Shown here: one piece after another, positions 31,303 through 40,406 of the stretch
Layout of the letters: every line of letters begins with the position of its first letter
How positions within the stretch are numbered: the first letter of the stretch is position 1
Source: CAZWRK01 sp964635875
Lineage (GTDB): Bacteria > Pseudomonadota > Gammaproteobacteria > Burkholderiales > Aquaspirillaceae
NCBI GenBank assembly: GCA_964635875.1
Contig: CAZWRK010000013.1
Location: 1 to 49,102 of the forward strand
DNA: 49,102 bases
Direction: 5' to 3'
Position numbers and translations under genes: made by a program
The notes under the pieces: model-generated
What the model was told of the DNA's origin: nothing
What the model saw: the letters and a program-made list of their open reading frames with translations, nothing else
Databases searched by the model: none

Positions 31303-33444
31303 TTAGTCTACTTTAAACTGACTGACCAAGGCTTCCAACCGAGTCGAAGCAAACGCCGTTTGATCGGTGCTGAACTCACCCCGCGCTAATACATCGTTAA
31401 TGGCCCGTGTGGCTTCGCTGACCGCACGGACTTTCTCATTATGCGTGCGGCTCGCGTTGGCAATATCTTCAATCGCGGCGATTAAGGTTTCAATCAGATG
31501 GTGAGCATCACCGCTTTCGCTGGCGGCGTCTTCTGCCAATTTTAGACCCTCTTCCATTTCTTTCATGCCGCTGCCCATGCTGTCGGCGGCACCCTGTGCC
31601 TGCGATTGCACATTGCTAATCATCTCGCGAATTTCGTGGGTGGCCGATGAGGTTCGCTCGGCAAGTTTGCGCACTTCATCCGCGACAACAGCAAAGCCCC
31701 GACCACTTTCACCCGCGCGCGCGGCTTCAATCGCAGCGTTGAGGGCGAGCAAGTTGGTTTGGTCGGCAATGCCCCCGATGACATCGACAATACGCCCGAT
31801 TTCGCTGGTACTGGCTTCGAGTTGTACCAAGGTTTGCGTCGAGCCTGCGACCGAATCGCGAATCCCTTGTGAGCGCTGCCGCAGCATATCGACTTGCGCC
31901 GAAGCGCCTGCCGTCAGCGCGTCAAGCTCGTCACGAATCGAGCTGGCATGGCTGCTGGCGTGGTCGATTTGCTGAATTTGGACACTGAGAGAATTCAGCA
32001 TGTCGTCCATTTGTGCAACCACGCTATGAACGCTTTGGTTGGTTTCGGTGCGGCTTGCTTGAACCAGTTGGTTGGCGGCGGCAATGTCTTGCGAAGAGTG
32101 AATCACGCGCCGAACGATGCCTTCCAAATTGTCGGTAAAGCTATTAAACCACTGTGCAAGCGTGGCCATTTCGTCGGGTTTGTCGTTGCCGCGATCAAGG
32201 CGTTTGCGCAAGTCGCCACCGCCTTCGGCAATGGTGCGAATGGTGCGGATCAGGTCACGCATCCGATCGGTGATGCGTTGTGCGCCGAGCAGGTAAAACG
32301 ATAGCGCGCCGCATGCTTGAAGCAGGAGCGTGATCGGAAGCGAGGCGCTCGGCGGGAGCGGGAAATAATGCTGAATGCCCCAACTGATCAGGCCTGCAGG
32401 CAGGGCTGTCAGGAGATAAAGCTTGCTGAGGCGATAGCTGATCGGGCGGCTGCGATAGACTTCTTCGAGATCGGCTTCGCACATCATGCCCCATGTGTCG
32501 GGGGAGCCGGGGAGCTGAAAACAGACTCCGCGCCCCACCACGGGAATATGTCGATAGTCCGAATAGCCAGGGTAGGTCACAAATAAATTTTCACCGCGCC
32601 GAATCGTCTCGCGCACACCGGGGTGAAGTTGGCCGGTCGCAGGGTCATTAAAGATCAATTCGAGTTCGGTGTGTTTCTGAATCCGAACTGTGCCATAAGC
32701 CGTTCTGACGCCTTCTTTTAGATTGTCGCCCAGCGAGAAGGTGCGGTCTTCAAAGCGTGAGCGTGATAAGGCGGTGCCGGGTTGAATCGCCGGATCGAAG
32801 ACGGATTTCGCCATAAACAGGTAGTTGTCGCCCGACTCATGAAAAATGTGTCCGGCTTCGCGCTGAATTAAATCGCCACACACATCATTGGGCACGCGCC
32901 CACAGACCGCACCAAACGCGCACCCTTCCGCGTCAACCAGCGGCTGATAAAACATCAGGGTCACTTCATCGTGAAATTTCGAGCTAGACGCGCCCAAACT
33001 CAGGGTGACGGGATCAGCGTAAGGGCCATGTAAAAATCGCTCATGACAGCCGCGTTGCACCGCCGCGCTGGGGAGATCTTGCTTGCCAATGCGGGATTGC
33101 GAGGTCGAGCACAGCACGCGACCTTGCGTGTCGATCACAAAAATTTCTGAGAAATCCCGTGCCAGTTGATGGCGGCGTTGCAGGTTTTCTGGGGCGACAT
33201 GCGGCAGGTGGGGGGGGAGCTGTTTCGCAAGGGCGTCGAGCTGTGTCCACAGGGATTGCGCCCATTGGGTGAGGAGTGCCACACGGGTTTCTGCGAGTCC
33301 GGTAAAAACTTGCTCAAGACCTTCGTAACGATGCCGGTTGAGTCGGCAACTCCAGCGCATGGCGATTTTTCCGGTTTTTCCAAAGAGGGGTAGCCACCGT
33401 TTCTCGCTATCGGAGAGAAGCATGGCATCGCTGGCGAGAGGCAT
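31303..33444 (-). CDS. methyl-accepting chemotaxis protein with N-terminal sensor domain
   Basis: The 713-residue receptor has the conserved signalling hairpin tip IGGIADQTNLLALNAAIEAARAGESGRGFAVVADEVRKLAERT, methylation helices and a HAMP domain (GAQRITDRMRDLIRTIRTIAEGGGDLRKRLD). Residues about 95-320 form a Cache-like sensor (FVIDTQGRVLCSTSQSRIGKQDL, HGPYADPVTLSLGASSSKFHDEVTLMFYQPLVD). I see no membrane helix before that domain; the only helices are two close together at about 350-395 (LYLLTALPAGLISWGIQHYF, SLPITLLLQACGALSFYLLG). The sensor could therefore be cytoplasmic, unlike standard Cache receptors. ATG 33444 has AAGGA upstream. The ligand is unknown. Confidence 0.9.
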   Translation of the reverse strand: MPLASDAMLLSDSEKRWLPLFGKTGKIAMRWSCRLNRHRYEGLEQVFTGLAETRVALLTQWAQSLWTQLDALAKQLPPHLPHVAPENLQRRHQLARDFSEIFVIDTQGRVLCSTSQSRIGKQDLPSAAVQRGCHERFLHGPYADPVTLSLGASSSKFHDEVTLMFYQPLVDAEGCAFGAVCGRVPNDVCGDLIQREAGHIFHESGDNYLFMAKSVFDPAIQPGTALSRSRFEDRTFSLGDNLKEGVRTAYGTVRIQKHTELELIFNDPATGQLHPGVRETIRRGENLFVTYPGYSDYRHIPVVGRGVCFQLPGSPDTWGMMCEADLEEVYRSRPISYRLSKLYLLTALPAGLISWGIQHYFPLPPSASLPITLLLQACGALSFYLLGAQRITDRMRDLIRTIRTIAEGGGDLRKRLDRGNDKPDEMATLAQWFNSFTDNLEGIVRRVIHSSQDIAAANQLVQASRTETNQSVHSVVAQMDDMLNSLSVQIQQIDHASSHASSIRDELDALTAGASAQVDMLRQRSQGIRDSVAGSTQTLVQLEASTSEIGRIVDVIGGIADQTNLLALNAAIEAARAGESGRGFAVVADEVRKLAERTSSATHEIREMISNVQSQAQGAADSMGSGMKEMEEGLKLAEDAASESGDAHHLIETLIAAIEDIANASRTHNEKVRAVSEATRAINDVLARGEFSTDQTAFASTRLEALVSQFKVD

Positions 33445-34052
33445 GTGCGTGTCCTTTAGAAGCAATTGTTTAGGGTTAGGTTTAAGCAATTGCTGCGCCT
33501 AAATGTGCATAAGCCTCGTTTTTTTTGAAAAATTTATGTTTTGTTGTGACTTAAAAATTTTTTGTCATTTTGACGTTGTGTTCATTCCAATTGGCATGAT
33601 TTTATAACGGCTTTATCGTTGTTTTTTATAGGTTTTATCCACGTGTGGGCGTGGCCTCAGATTTTTGTATTGAAATTTGAAAGAGCGTTTTACGTGCTTT
33701 TGTTAAAAAAGAGTCGCGCGCTTTTTTGGTGCGATTTGCGAAGGCGGCTATTTTTTTGCGTTTTTTTGGTGCGTTTTCATGTTTGCTTGTGGTGCATAAA
33801 AAATAGTTGAAGTGAATTTGTTTTTTTATTCGGTTTTTGTTGATGTTTTTTCTGGATTACGTGGTTTTTTTAGATAGCTTCTCTTTGTTGGTGTGAGAGG
33901 GGGGTATGCGATGTTTTTTAAGATTGCGTTATGCTTTTGGCGTTTTTTGTGATTTTTTAGCATGGTTTGTATGCTGTTTTTTTGTGGTTTTTAAGCGGTT
34001 TTAATGGGTTTTGTTTCTTATTGTGGTGTTTTGTTCCGTTTGGCGGAATGGG
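33445..34052. other. T/G-rich noncoding region with strong strand skew
   Basis: About 600 nt without a credible gene. From about 33520 on, the + strand is dominated by T and G with many T-runs of 5-8 and is very poor in C, unlike the surrounding DNA. TTTTTTGGTGCG occurs twice (33722-33733 and around 33763-33777). Near the receptor start AAGCAATTG occurs at 33460-33468 and 33484-33492, 24 nt apart, a possible operator. An open frame of 63 codons at 33619-33810 has no ribosome site and odd composition. Confidence 0.6.
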
Positions 34053-34778
34053 TTAATGGCTGTGGCGAAACAAAGGTTTGAATAAAAATCCTTGTACATA
34101 GTTGACGCCCAAGGTGTGCGCAAAGTCGAGGTCGGCCTCGGTTTCGATGCCTTCGAGAACGGTGTGTTTGCCGAGATCTCGGGCGCAGCGAATGAGTCCG
34201 GTCAGCAAAGTCATCGAGGGTGGATCGTTACGTTGTGCCAACCAACTGCGATCAAATTTGAGATAGTCCACACTCAACAGCAGTGAGAGCGCGACCAAGC
34301 TATCTGGTGCGCCGATGTCGTCGAGTGCAAGTTCAATCTGATTGGCATGGCAGGCTTCTGCGAGGCGGCGGCTAATGTGTGCGTCGCTGACATTACTGTT
34401 TTCAATAATTTCGACCACGATATCGGGCCGCGAGCGCAAGCAATCCATCCAGCTCGAAAAATCGGCTTGTGCCTGATGGCCTTCGAATGCGCAGGCATCC
34501 GGATCTAAATTCAAAAAAAGTCGGTAATCTTTCGGCGCTTCGGCAAGTTGTAAACGCTTCATGTGATATTCGGTTTGATACAAGCTCAACGGGCTGTGAT
34601 GCAAGGCAGAAAACACTGCTTGCGGGGGAATGGCGTGGCCTTCGGCACTTTTAAATCGTGCGAGCGCCTCAAATGCCATAATTTCCCGCGTTTTTAATGC
34701 CATGATCGGCTGGTATTCTACGGCGTAGCGACGTGACTCAAGGAGGTCGAGCAGACAAAGCGGGGTGAGGGTGGTCAT
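34053..34778 (-). CDS. EAL-domain protein, probable c-di-GMP phosphodiesterase
   Basis: The 241-residue protein is nearly a bare EAL domain. Catalytic and metal residues appear kept: FEALARF (EAL motif), FLNLDPDA (Asn), VEIIEN (Glu), LALDDIGAP (the DDFG motif as DDIG), YLKFDRSWL (Lys), LEGIETEADL (Glu) and VQGFLFKPL (Gln). It should hydrolyse c-di-GMP to pGpG and so favour motility, consistent with chemoreceptors on both sides. No sensor domain is attached. ATG 34778 is chosen because YQPIM follows at the usual distance; its ribosome site is poor. It is divergent from the PAS gene. Confidence 0.88.
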   Translation of the reverse strand: MTTLTPLCLLDLLESRRYAVEYQPIMALKTREIMAFEALARFKSAEGHAIPPQAVFSALHHSPLSLYQTEYHMKRLQLAEAPKDYRLFLNLDPDACAFEGHQAQADFSSWMDCLRSRPDIVVEIIENSNVSDAHISRRLAEACHANQIELALDDIGAPDSLVALSLLLSVDYLKFDRSWLAQRNDPPSMTLLTGLIRCARDLGKHTVLEGIETEADLDFAHTLGVNYVQGFLFKPLFRHSH

Positions 34779-34905
34779 GTTTTGTTGATAGCGGTTCTCA
34801 ATAAGCGGCCAAGCATAGCACGTAACACCCGTGCAAGTCGCAATCGCCCCGCACGGGGCGCTCACGCAAAAAGGCCTCGGGGTTGAGGTGCGGGCCAGAT
34901 CAAAA

Positions 34906-35472
34906 ATGATTCAAATATCGAATGGGAGTGGTGCGGTGGCGAGTTCCAACATAACGCCGACAGGCCGAGAAATAGAAGTCCCTGCGGGGCAGTTTATTGT
35001 TTCAAAAACCGATGCGAATAGCCGGATTCGCTATGCGAATCGTGTTTTTATGGCGGTTTCGGGCTTTTCTGAAGCGCAATTGCAAGGACAATCACATAAT
35101 CTCATCCGTCACCCTGATATGCCAAAAGGGGTGTTTCAAAAAATGTGGGATCAATTGAAATTAGGTCGAGAGTTTCTGGGCTTTGTCAAAAATCAATGCG
35201 CGAATGGTGATTACTATTGGGTGTATGCCCACGTTGTCATTGAGCGTGATGCGGCAGGGCAACCGGTGGGCTACAGCTCGTTTCAGCGTCGGATGCCCAG
35301 ATCGATTGTGCGTGACGTTGAAGCGGTGTATGCCGAAATGCGCCAAATTGAAGCGCAAGCAGGGGCGCAAGAGGCTGGGGCGCGATCCTTGGCGTGGTTT
35401 GAGCAATTTTTGCAAAGCAAAGAGATGGGCTATGGACAATGGGTTCATATGCTCTATCGCCGTGAATCTTAA
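34906..35472 (+). CDS. stand-alone Aer-type PAS-domain protein
   Basis: The 188-residue protein has one PAS domain at about 20-125 of the Aer type: IVSKTDANSRIRYANRVFMAVSGF, HNLIRHPDMPKGVFQKMWDQLKLG and WVYAHVVIERDAAG. The NLIRHPDMP stretch is the hallmark of Aer-like redox/energy PAS domains that bind FAD. The C-terminal 60 residues are helical and charged, with no membrane helix and no receptor domain. The next gene, 39 nt downstream, encodes the membrane, HAMP-like and signalling parts that Aer normally has in the same chain. The start is uncertain: ATG 34906 lacks a strong ribosome site. Confidence 0.8.
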   Translation: MIQISNGSGAVASSNITPTGREIEVPAGQFIVSKTDANSRIRYANRVFMAVSGFSEAQLQGQSHNLIRHPDMPKGVFQKMWDQLKLGREFLGFVKNQCANGDYYWVYAHVVIERDAAGQPVGYSSFQRRMPRSIVRDVEAVYAEMRQIEAQAGAQEAGARSLAWFEQFLQSKEMGYGQWVHMLYRRES

Positions 35473-35511
35473 ATCGAAGCAGAAAACGGTTATTTCTGTG
35501 TGGAGTCAATG

Positions 35512-37065
35512 ATGTCATCCCTGTTTCGTGGCGTAGAACCGCCGCCGTTATCCCCCAGTATTTCGACTTATCGAAAATCGACATCGCCGGTCAGCTCGCC
35601 GGTGCCTTTTTTGCAAACACAGCTCAATGCGGCGCATCTGTTTTATGTGTTGAGTAGCATCACAGTGGTGTTGATTGCGGTACTCGGCTACGACGCGACA
35701 CTATGGTTGGGGCTGTATCCGGTGCTGGTGTTGGCGGTGGTGATTCCGTTGCGAACGATGACTTTTCGCGCAGTCACTGCGTTGCACCGAATCCACCACA
35801 CCTTAAAACGCTGCAAAAGCGGCGAGTTTCAGCACCGCGTCACCGATACCGCCGGTTTGGGCGAGGTCGGCAAGGTGGCGTGGGAATTAAACGAATTCTT
35901 GGATCAGGTCGAAGGCTATTTTCACGAGGTGGGCGCGTCCTTTGCCCACGTTCACGAGCGATGCTATGAACGGGTTCCGCTGACCGATGGCTTATCCGGC
36001 GAGCTTAAAAATTCGCTGGAAAAAATCGGAGAGGCCGTCAAAGCAATGCGCTTGCACCATATGGGAATGGCGCGCAATGAATTATTTTCGCGTTTGCACG
36101 AATTAAGTTCGGCAAATTTGACTTCAAATCTCGCCACTACTCAGCAAGATTTGAGCGAAATTAACCGCTACGTTGAGCAAACGTACGGAATCGCCGAGCA
36201 GAATCAAGCGCGCGCCGAAGACAGCAATACCGAAGCGCATTTGATGGGCGAAAGCCTGCAGAAAATTTCAGCACAGTTGTCGGCGATGCATGAGCGCATT
36301 CAGGCGCTCAGCCAAGATACCGGCAGCGTCATTCAGGTACTGAACAGCATCACCGGCATTGCCGAACAAACCAGTTTGCTGGCGCTGAATGCGTCGATTG
36401 AAGCGGCGCGCGCAGGCGAGGCGGGGCGTGGGTTTGCGGTGGTTGCTGAAGAAGTGCAAAAGCTCGCGACACGCTCCAAGGCCGCCGCCGCCGAAATTGG
36501 TTCCACCGTTCATGGCTTTGCCGAGCGGGCGGATACGATGGAAAAAGAAGCGTCCGAAGCAGGGGCATTGGCGAATCACCTTGAACAGCGGATTAGTGTC
36601 TTTCGGCAGACTTTCCGCGAGCTGGCGGATTCGAGCGGTCAAACATTGGAGCAGCTCTCTTTTGCACGGGATAAGGTGTTTGCGTCCTTGGCCAAAGTCG
36701 ATCACGTTCTCTTTAAGCAGCGCGCTTATGTGTCGATTCAAGATCCGCGCGCGCACCAAGCCGAAGTCGCGGCGGTGTCGGTCGATCATCATCAATGTCG
36801 CTTGGGGAAATGGTACGAAACCGGTGTGGGGCATGCGCAATTTAATGACACCCCAAGCTTCTCGAAATTGGTTAAGCCGCATGCGGCAGTGCATGATGGC
36901 GTGCATCGTGCGGTTGAGCTGGCCGCCCAGCCTTGGGAAGAAAGTGACGCCTTGCGTGATCAAATTATTCAGTCGATGCAGGCCGTGGAAAGTGCCAGCA
37001 GCGATGTGATTCAGGTTCTAGATCACATCGTGATTGAGCGTCACCGTACCCTCAACAAAGCCTAA
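35512..37065 (+). CDS. chemoreceptor with two N-terminal helices and C-terminal CZB domain
   Basis: The 517-residue chemoreceptor has two hydrophobic helices at about 42-90 with almost nothing between them, a HAMP-like region, and the signalling tip ITGIAEQTSLLALNASIEAARAGEAGRGFAVVAEEVQKLATRS. The C-terminus is a CZB domain: VDHVLFKQRAY, then DHHQCRLGKWYETG and HAAVHDGVHRAV carry the expected zinc-binding His and Cys residues. CZB domains are linked in other bacteria to zinc, pH or hypochlorous-acid sensing. ATG 35512 has GGAG six nt upstream; ATG 35509 is too close. It lies 39 nt after the PAS gene and lacks a PAS domain itself. Confidence 0.88.
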   Translation: MSSLFRGVEPPPLSPSISTYRKSTSPVSSPVPFLQTQLNAAHLFYVLSSITVVLIAVLGYDATLWLGLYPVLVLAVVIPLRTMTFRAVTALHRIHHTLKRCKSGEFQHRVTDTAGLGEVGKVAWELNEFLDQVEGYFHEVGASFAHVHERCYERVPLTDGLSGELKNSLEKIGEAVKAMRLHHMGMARNELFSRLHELSSANLTSNLATTQQDLSEINRYVEQTYGIAEQNQARAEDSNTEAHLMGESLQKISAQLSAMHERIQALSQDTGSVIQVLNSITGIAEQTSLLALNASIEAARAGEAGRGFAVVAEEVQKLATRSKAAAAEIGSTVHGFAERADTMEKEASEAGALANHLEQRISVFRQTFRELADSSGQTLEQLSFARDKVFASLAKVDHVLFKQRAYVSIQDPRAHQAEVAAVSVDHHQCRLGKWYETGVGHAQFNDTPSFSKLVKPHAAVHDGVHRAVELAAQPWEESDALRDQIIQSMQAVESASSDVIQVLDHIVIERHRTLNKA

Positions 37066-37094
37066 CTGCGCCCGATACGCTGGCCGCTAAAGCC

Positions 37095-37490
37095 TTATTC
37101 GGCCAGCTGCGCGGCGAAATTCTCTGGGATCGACGGTCGGCCACGGCTATTGATCGCCGTGCCGACGATCCAGCCTTCGAGCATGACTTTTTGGTCGGAT
37201 TGTCGAATGACCTGCTGCCGAAAGCCAAACCGCACCCGGGAAACTGGCTCAAAAGCGACCGTCACGACAAACGCTTCGCCGCTGGTCAGCGGAGCTTTGT
37301 AGTCTAGCTCCGAGCGCACTACGACAAGATTGATCCCTTGTCGGGCGAACTCGGCAAAATCAATCCCTTTAGCGAGTAAAAACTCATGGCGCGCATGTTC
37401 GAGATAGTTGAAATACACGCCGTTGTTGACGATGCCCTGCATATCGCATTCGTAGTCTCGAACCTTAAATTCCACAGCAAACACAGCCAT
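37095..37490 (-). CDS. acyl-CoA thioesterase, 4HBT/YbgC-like
   Basis: The 131-residue hot-dog protein has the motif VRDYECDMQGIVNNGVYFNYLEHARHEFL, whose Asp corresponds to the catalytic residue of 4-hydroxybenzoyl-CoA thioesterase, followed by a typical strand set (SELDYKAPLTSGEAFVVTV). It hydrolyses a short acyl- or aryl-CoA of unknown identity. ATG 37490 has GAGAGGTG upstream. It follows ppc in the same direction but a terminator separates them. Confidence 0.85.
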   Translation of the reverse strand: MAVFAVEFKVRDYECDMQGIVNNGVYFNYLEHARHEFLLAKGIDFAEFARQGINLVVVRSELDYKAPLTSGEAFVVTVAFEPVSRVRFGFRQQVIRQSDQKVMLEGWIVGTAINSRGRPSIPENFAAQLAE

Positions 37491-37504
37491 TTCACCTCTC
37501 CATG

Positions 37505-37539
37505 AAAAAAATGCCCGCCGCTGTTCATTCAGGGCGGGC
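37505..37539 (-). terminator. intrinsic terminator of ppc
   Basis: GCCCGCC (37513-37519) and GGCGGGC (37533-37539) form a 7-bp stem with a 13-nt loop; on the minus strand it is followed by A then a T-run (37505-37511). Confidence 0.85.
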
Positions 37540-37558
37540 GGTGCGATGCGCTGTCAGA

Positions 37559-40276
37559 TTAGCCGGTATTTCTCAGGCCGGCAGCAACACCGTTAATTGT
37601 TTGATGTACTGCGTACAAGGTGCCTTCATCTTCACCGCGTTCGCGCAGCTGGCGCAGCAACTCTAGCTGGATAAAGTTCAAGGCATCCAAGAATGGCAGG
37701 CGGCTATTGAGCGAACGTGCCAACGTTGGGTTATGTGCCAGCAATTCTTCTTCGCCGCTAATCAGGCGGAAGGCGTCGCGGGTTTTTTCCCACTCGCTGC
37801 GAATCATGCCAAAGATGCGTTCCGACAAAGCCCGATCCGACACCAGCTGCGCATATTCGGCAGCAATCGTCATATCCGACTTCGACAGCACCATTTCCAG
37901 ATTGTCCAAAGCGACTTGGAAGAACGGCGAGTGCAAATATAGGTTTCGCAGCTGTTCGCGGCCTTTGTCGCCATGTTCGGCGATAAAAGCTTCAACCGCA
38001 CTGCCGACACCATACCAACCCGGCAACAGCACGCGCGATTGCATCCAGCTAAAGACCCACGGAATCGCCCGCAAATCTTTGATGCTTTCCAGCGTTTTGC
38101 GCGAGGCGGGACGGCTGCCGATATTCAGGCGGGCAATTTCGCGGATCGGGGTGGCTTCGAGGAAATACTGCATAAAGCCATCACTCTCGACCAAGTTCCG
38201 ATACGCGCGATGCGCGTGGCGGGACAATTCCGAGAGTGCCGATTCGTCGGTGTTGGCGTGGGCGTGGCTGGCGAGGCTGGCTTCGAGCGTGGCCGCGACC
38301 AATGCTTCCAAATTACGCAGACCGATATCGGGATCAGAGTATTTCGAAGAAATCACTTCGCCTTGTTCGGTGATGCGAATTTGTCCGGCGACCGATCCCG
38401 GCGGCTGGGCAATGATCGCTTCGTAAGACGGGCCACCTCCGCGCCCGACCGAGCCGCCACGGCCGTGGAACAGACGCATCCGCACATCAGCTTGTTTAAA
38501 GACATCGACTAAGCGGCATTCTGCTTGGTACAGCTCCCATTGGCTGGTGAAGTAGCCGCCGTCTTTATTGCTATCGGAATAGCCCAGCATGACTTCTTGG
38601 GTGTCGTCCCGGCTGCGAAGCAGGGCGCGATACCACGGTTGCGCAAACAGGCTGGTCATGATGCCCGCGCAAGCGTCCAAATCTTCTACCGTTTCAAACA
38701 GCGGAATAATGTTCATCTTGGCGCAAGGGGCGCTGGCGTGCGGGATGAGCAGACCAGTTTCTTTCAAAATCAGCGCGACTTCGAGCAAATCGGATGCGGC
38801 AGCGCAGTTCGAAATAATGCAGTTCGGCAACGCTTCACGGCCATACAGCGACTGTAATTCAGCGGCCGCACGGAAAATCGCCAGCTCTTTGGTGGTGGTT
38901 TCGTCGTAATCCACAAAAGGCGAGAACAAGGGGCGCGGGCTAGCCAGTTCGGCGAGGAGGGCTTCTGTGCGCGCGCCTTCGTCGAGGGACAAATAGTGCG
39001 GTTGTCCCGATTTGGCAAACAGCTCGGCGACGACGTGGGCAAAGGTTTCGGCGTGCTGGCGCATATCCAGCGGCATTAAGAAGAAGCCAAAGACCGACAC
39101 CGCACGTTTGAGCTTGTTCAGCCGGACTTCGGCTAAGAGTCCACTGCCATGCTGTTGTAGAGATGCGCCGATTTGCTCGAGGTCGTTCACCAATTCGGCG
39201 TGGTCGCGGTAGGCGGGCAGGGCGCAAGCGAAGCTGTGTTGGTAGTTCACGCCCAATTTTGCTGCCGTCGCGGCGAGGCGCGCGAGGATGGTTGCGACCG
39301 CGCGGCGGTAAGGTTCTTCGCGGCGGTTTTCGCCATTATCGGGGGAGTTCGCAGCCATTTCTGACACGGCAGTATTCACGCGTACATGGCGGCTGGAGAG
39401 CGACAGCTCTCGATACAGCAAATCCAGCTCTTCGCCATACAAGCTAAAAGCGACTTCCGCTTGGCGCGATAGAGCGCTGCGCATCACGTCGGCATTGACG
39501 TTCGGGTTGCCGTCGCGATCGCCGCCAATCCAACTCCCAATGCGGAAAAAGTCTGGCAGTTCAACCGCTTTTCCCCATTCTTGGCGAATGCCTTTTTCAA
39601 GGCGTGCGTAGAGTTCGGGCACGGCTTTGAAGAAGGTCATCGGATGGTAGGCGACGCCGTTTTCGATTTCATCGCCCACGGTGAGTTTAAAGGGGCGAAT
39701 TTCGCTGGTTTGCCACAGCGACAGTAAAATGCTTTTGAGTTGCGCCTCGGCGGCCGCGGTTTCTTCGGGGGTAAGGTCGCTGCGGTTGAGGGCCGCGAGG
39801 CCTTGTCGAACACCGCGATGGGCATCGAGTACGCTTTGGCGTTGGACCTCGGTCGGGTGCGCGGTTAAAACCGGTACGATCGAAGCATGTTGAAAGAGTT
39901 CGGTCAGCGCCTCAAAAGGCACCGCTTCTTGTTTGAGCCGCTGGATGGCACGTTCCAAGCTGCCTTGCTGCGGTGCAGAACCGGCGAGTTTATGCGCACG
40001 GCGGCGGCGGTTATGATGCAGGTCTTCCGCAATATTGGTGAGCTGGGAATAGAATCCGCAGGCGCGCACCAAGGCTGCAGTGGCTTCGGGTGAGAGGGTT
40101 TTCACCAGCTCCGCAAAATTCGGTGTCCCAATCGCTTCGCGTGCACGACTGGGGATGGTTTGGACTTCGCGGAAGATGACTTCGCCCTCTTGTTCACGGA
40201 TGACTTCGGCCAGTAGGCGGTCGAGTCGGGCCCGATCATGTTTGAGGGGTAAGTCCTTGTCTAGTTCTCCGTTCAT
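37559..40276 (-). CDS. ppc: phosphoenolpyruvate carboxylase
   Basis: The 905-residue enzyme carboxylates phosphoenolpyruvate with bicarbonate to oxaloacetate and refills the TCA cycle. His140 in VLTAHPTEVQRQ is the first catalytic motif; GYSDSNKDGGY, FHGRGGSVGRGGGP and the C-terminal INGVAAGLRNTG are all present. The last four residues RNTG match the family's QNTG. Length is normal. It is divergent from hemC with about 130 nt between them, an arrangement seen in several betaproteobacteria. Confidence 0.96.
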   Translation of the reverse strand: MNGELDKDLPLKHDRARLDRLLAEVIREQEGEVIFREVQTIPSRAREAIGTPNFAELVKTLSPEATAALVRACGFYSQLTNIAEDLHHNRRRRAHKLAGSAPQQGSLERAIQRLKQEAVPFEALTELFQHASIVPVLTAHPTEVQRQSVLDAHRGVRQGLAALNRSDLTPEETAAAEAQLKSILLSLWQTSEIRPFKLTVGDEIENGVAYHPMTFFKAVPELYARLEKGIRQEWGKAVELPDFFRIGSWIGGDRDGNPNVNADVMRSALSRQAEVAFSLYGEELDLLYRELSLSSRHVRVNTAVSEMAANSPDNGENRREEPYRRAVATILARLAATAAKLGVNYQHSFACALPAYRDHAELVNDLEQIGASLQQHGSGLLAEVRLNKLKRAVSVFGFFLMPLDMRQHAETFAHVVAELFAKSGQPHYLSLDEGARTEALLAELASPRPLFSPFVDYDETTTKELAIFRAAAELQSLYGREALPNCIISNCAAASDLLEVALILKETGLLIPHASAPCAKMNIIPLFETVEDLDACAGIMTSLFAQPWYRALLRSRDDTQEVMLGYSDSNKDGGYFTSQWELYQAECRLVDVFKQADVRMRLFHGRGGSVGRGGGPSYEAIIAQPPGSVAGQIRITEQGEVISSKYSDPDIGLRNLEALVAATLEASLASHAHANTDESALSELSRHAHRAYRNLVESDGFMQYFLEATPIREIARLNIGSRPASRKTLESIKDLRAIPWVFSWMQSRVLLPGWYGVGSAVEAFIAEHGDKGREQLRNLYLHSPFFQVALDNLEMVLSKSDMTIAAEYAQLVSDRALSERIFGMIRSEWEKTRDAFRLISGEEELLAHNPTLARSLNSRLPFLDALNFIQLELLRQLRERGEDEGTLYAVHQTINGVAAGLRNTG

Positions 40277-40406
40277 GGTTTTCTCGCTATGCTTTCGGGA
40301 TTGTTAAGGTCTTCTGTTCTTTTTCGTTGCGTGATGTGCGCATGTGAACAGTTTAACCGACGTCGAATGTTAGAATTACAACAAAGTTACCACAAAGGAT
40401 CTCGTC

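Noticed and set aside
33619..33810. 63-codon open frame in the T-rich region
   Set aside because: Its Phe/Leu/Cys-rich composition simply reflects T-richness, and no ribosome site is present.
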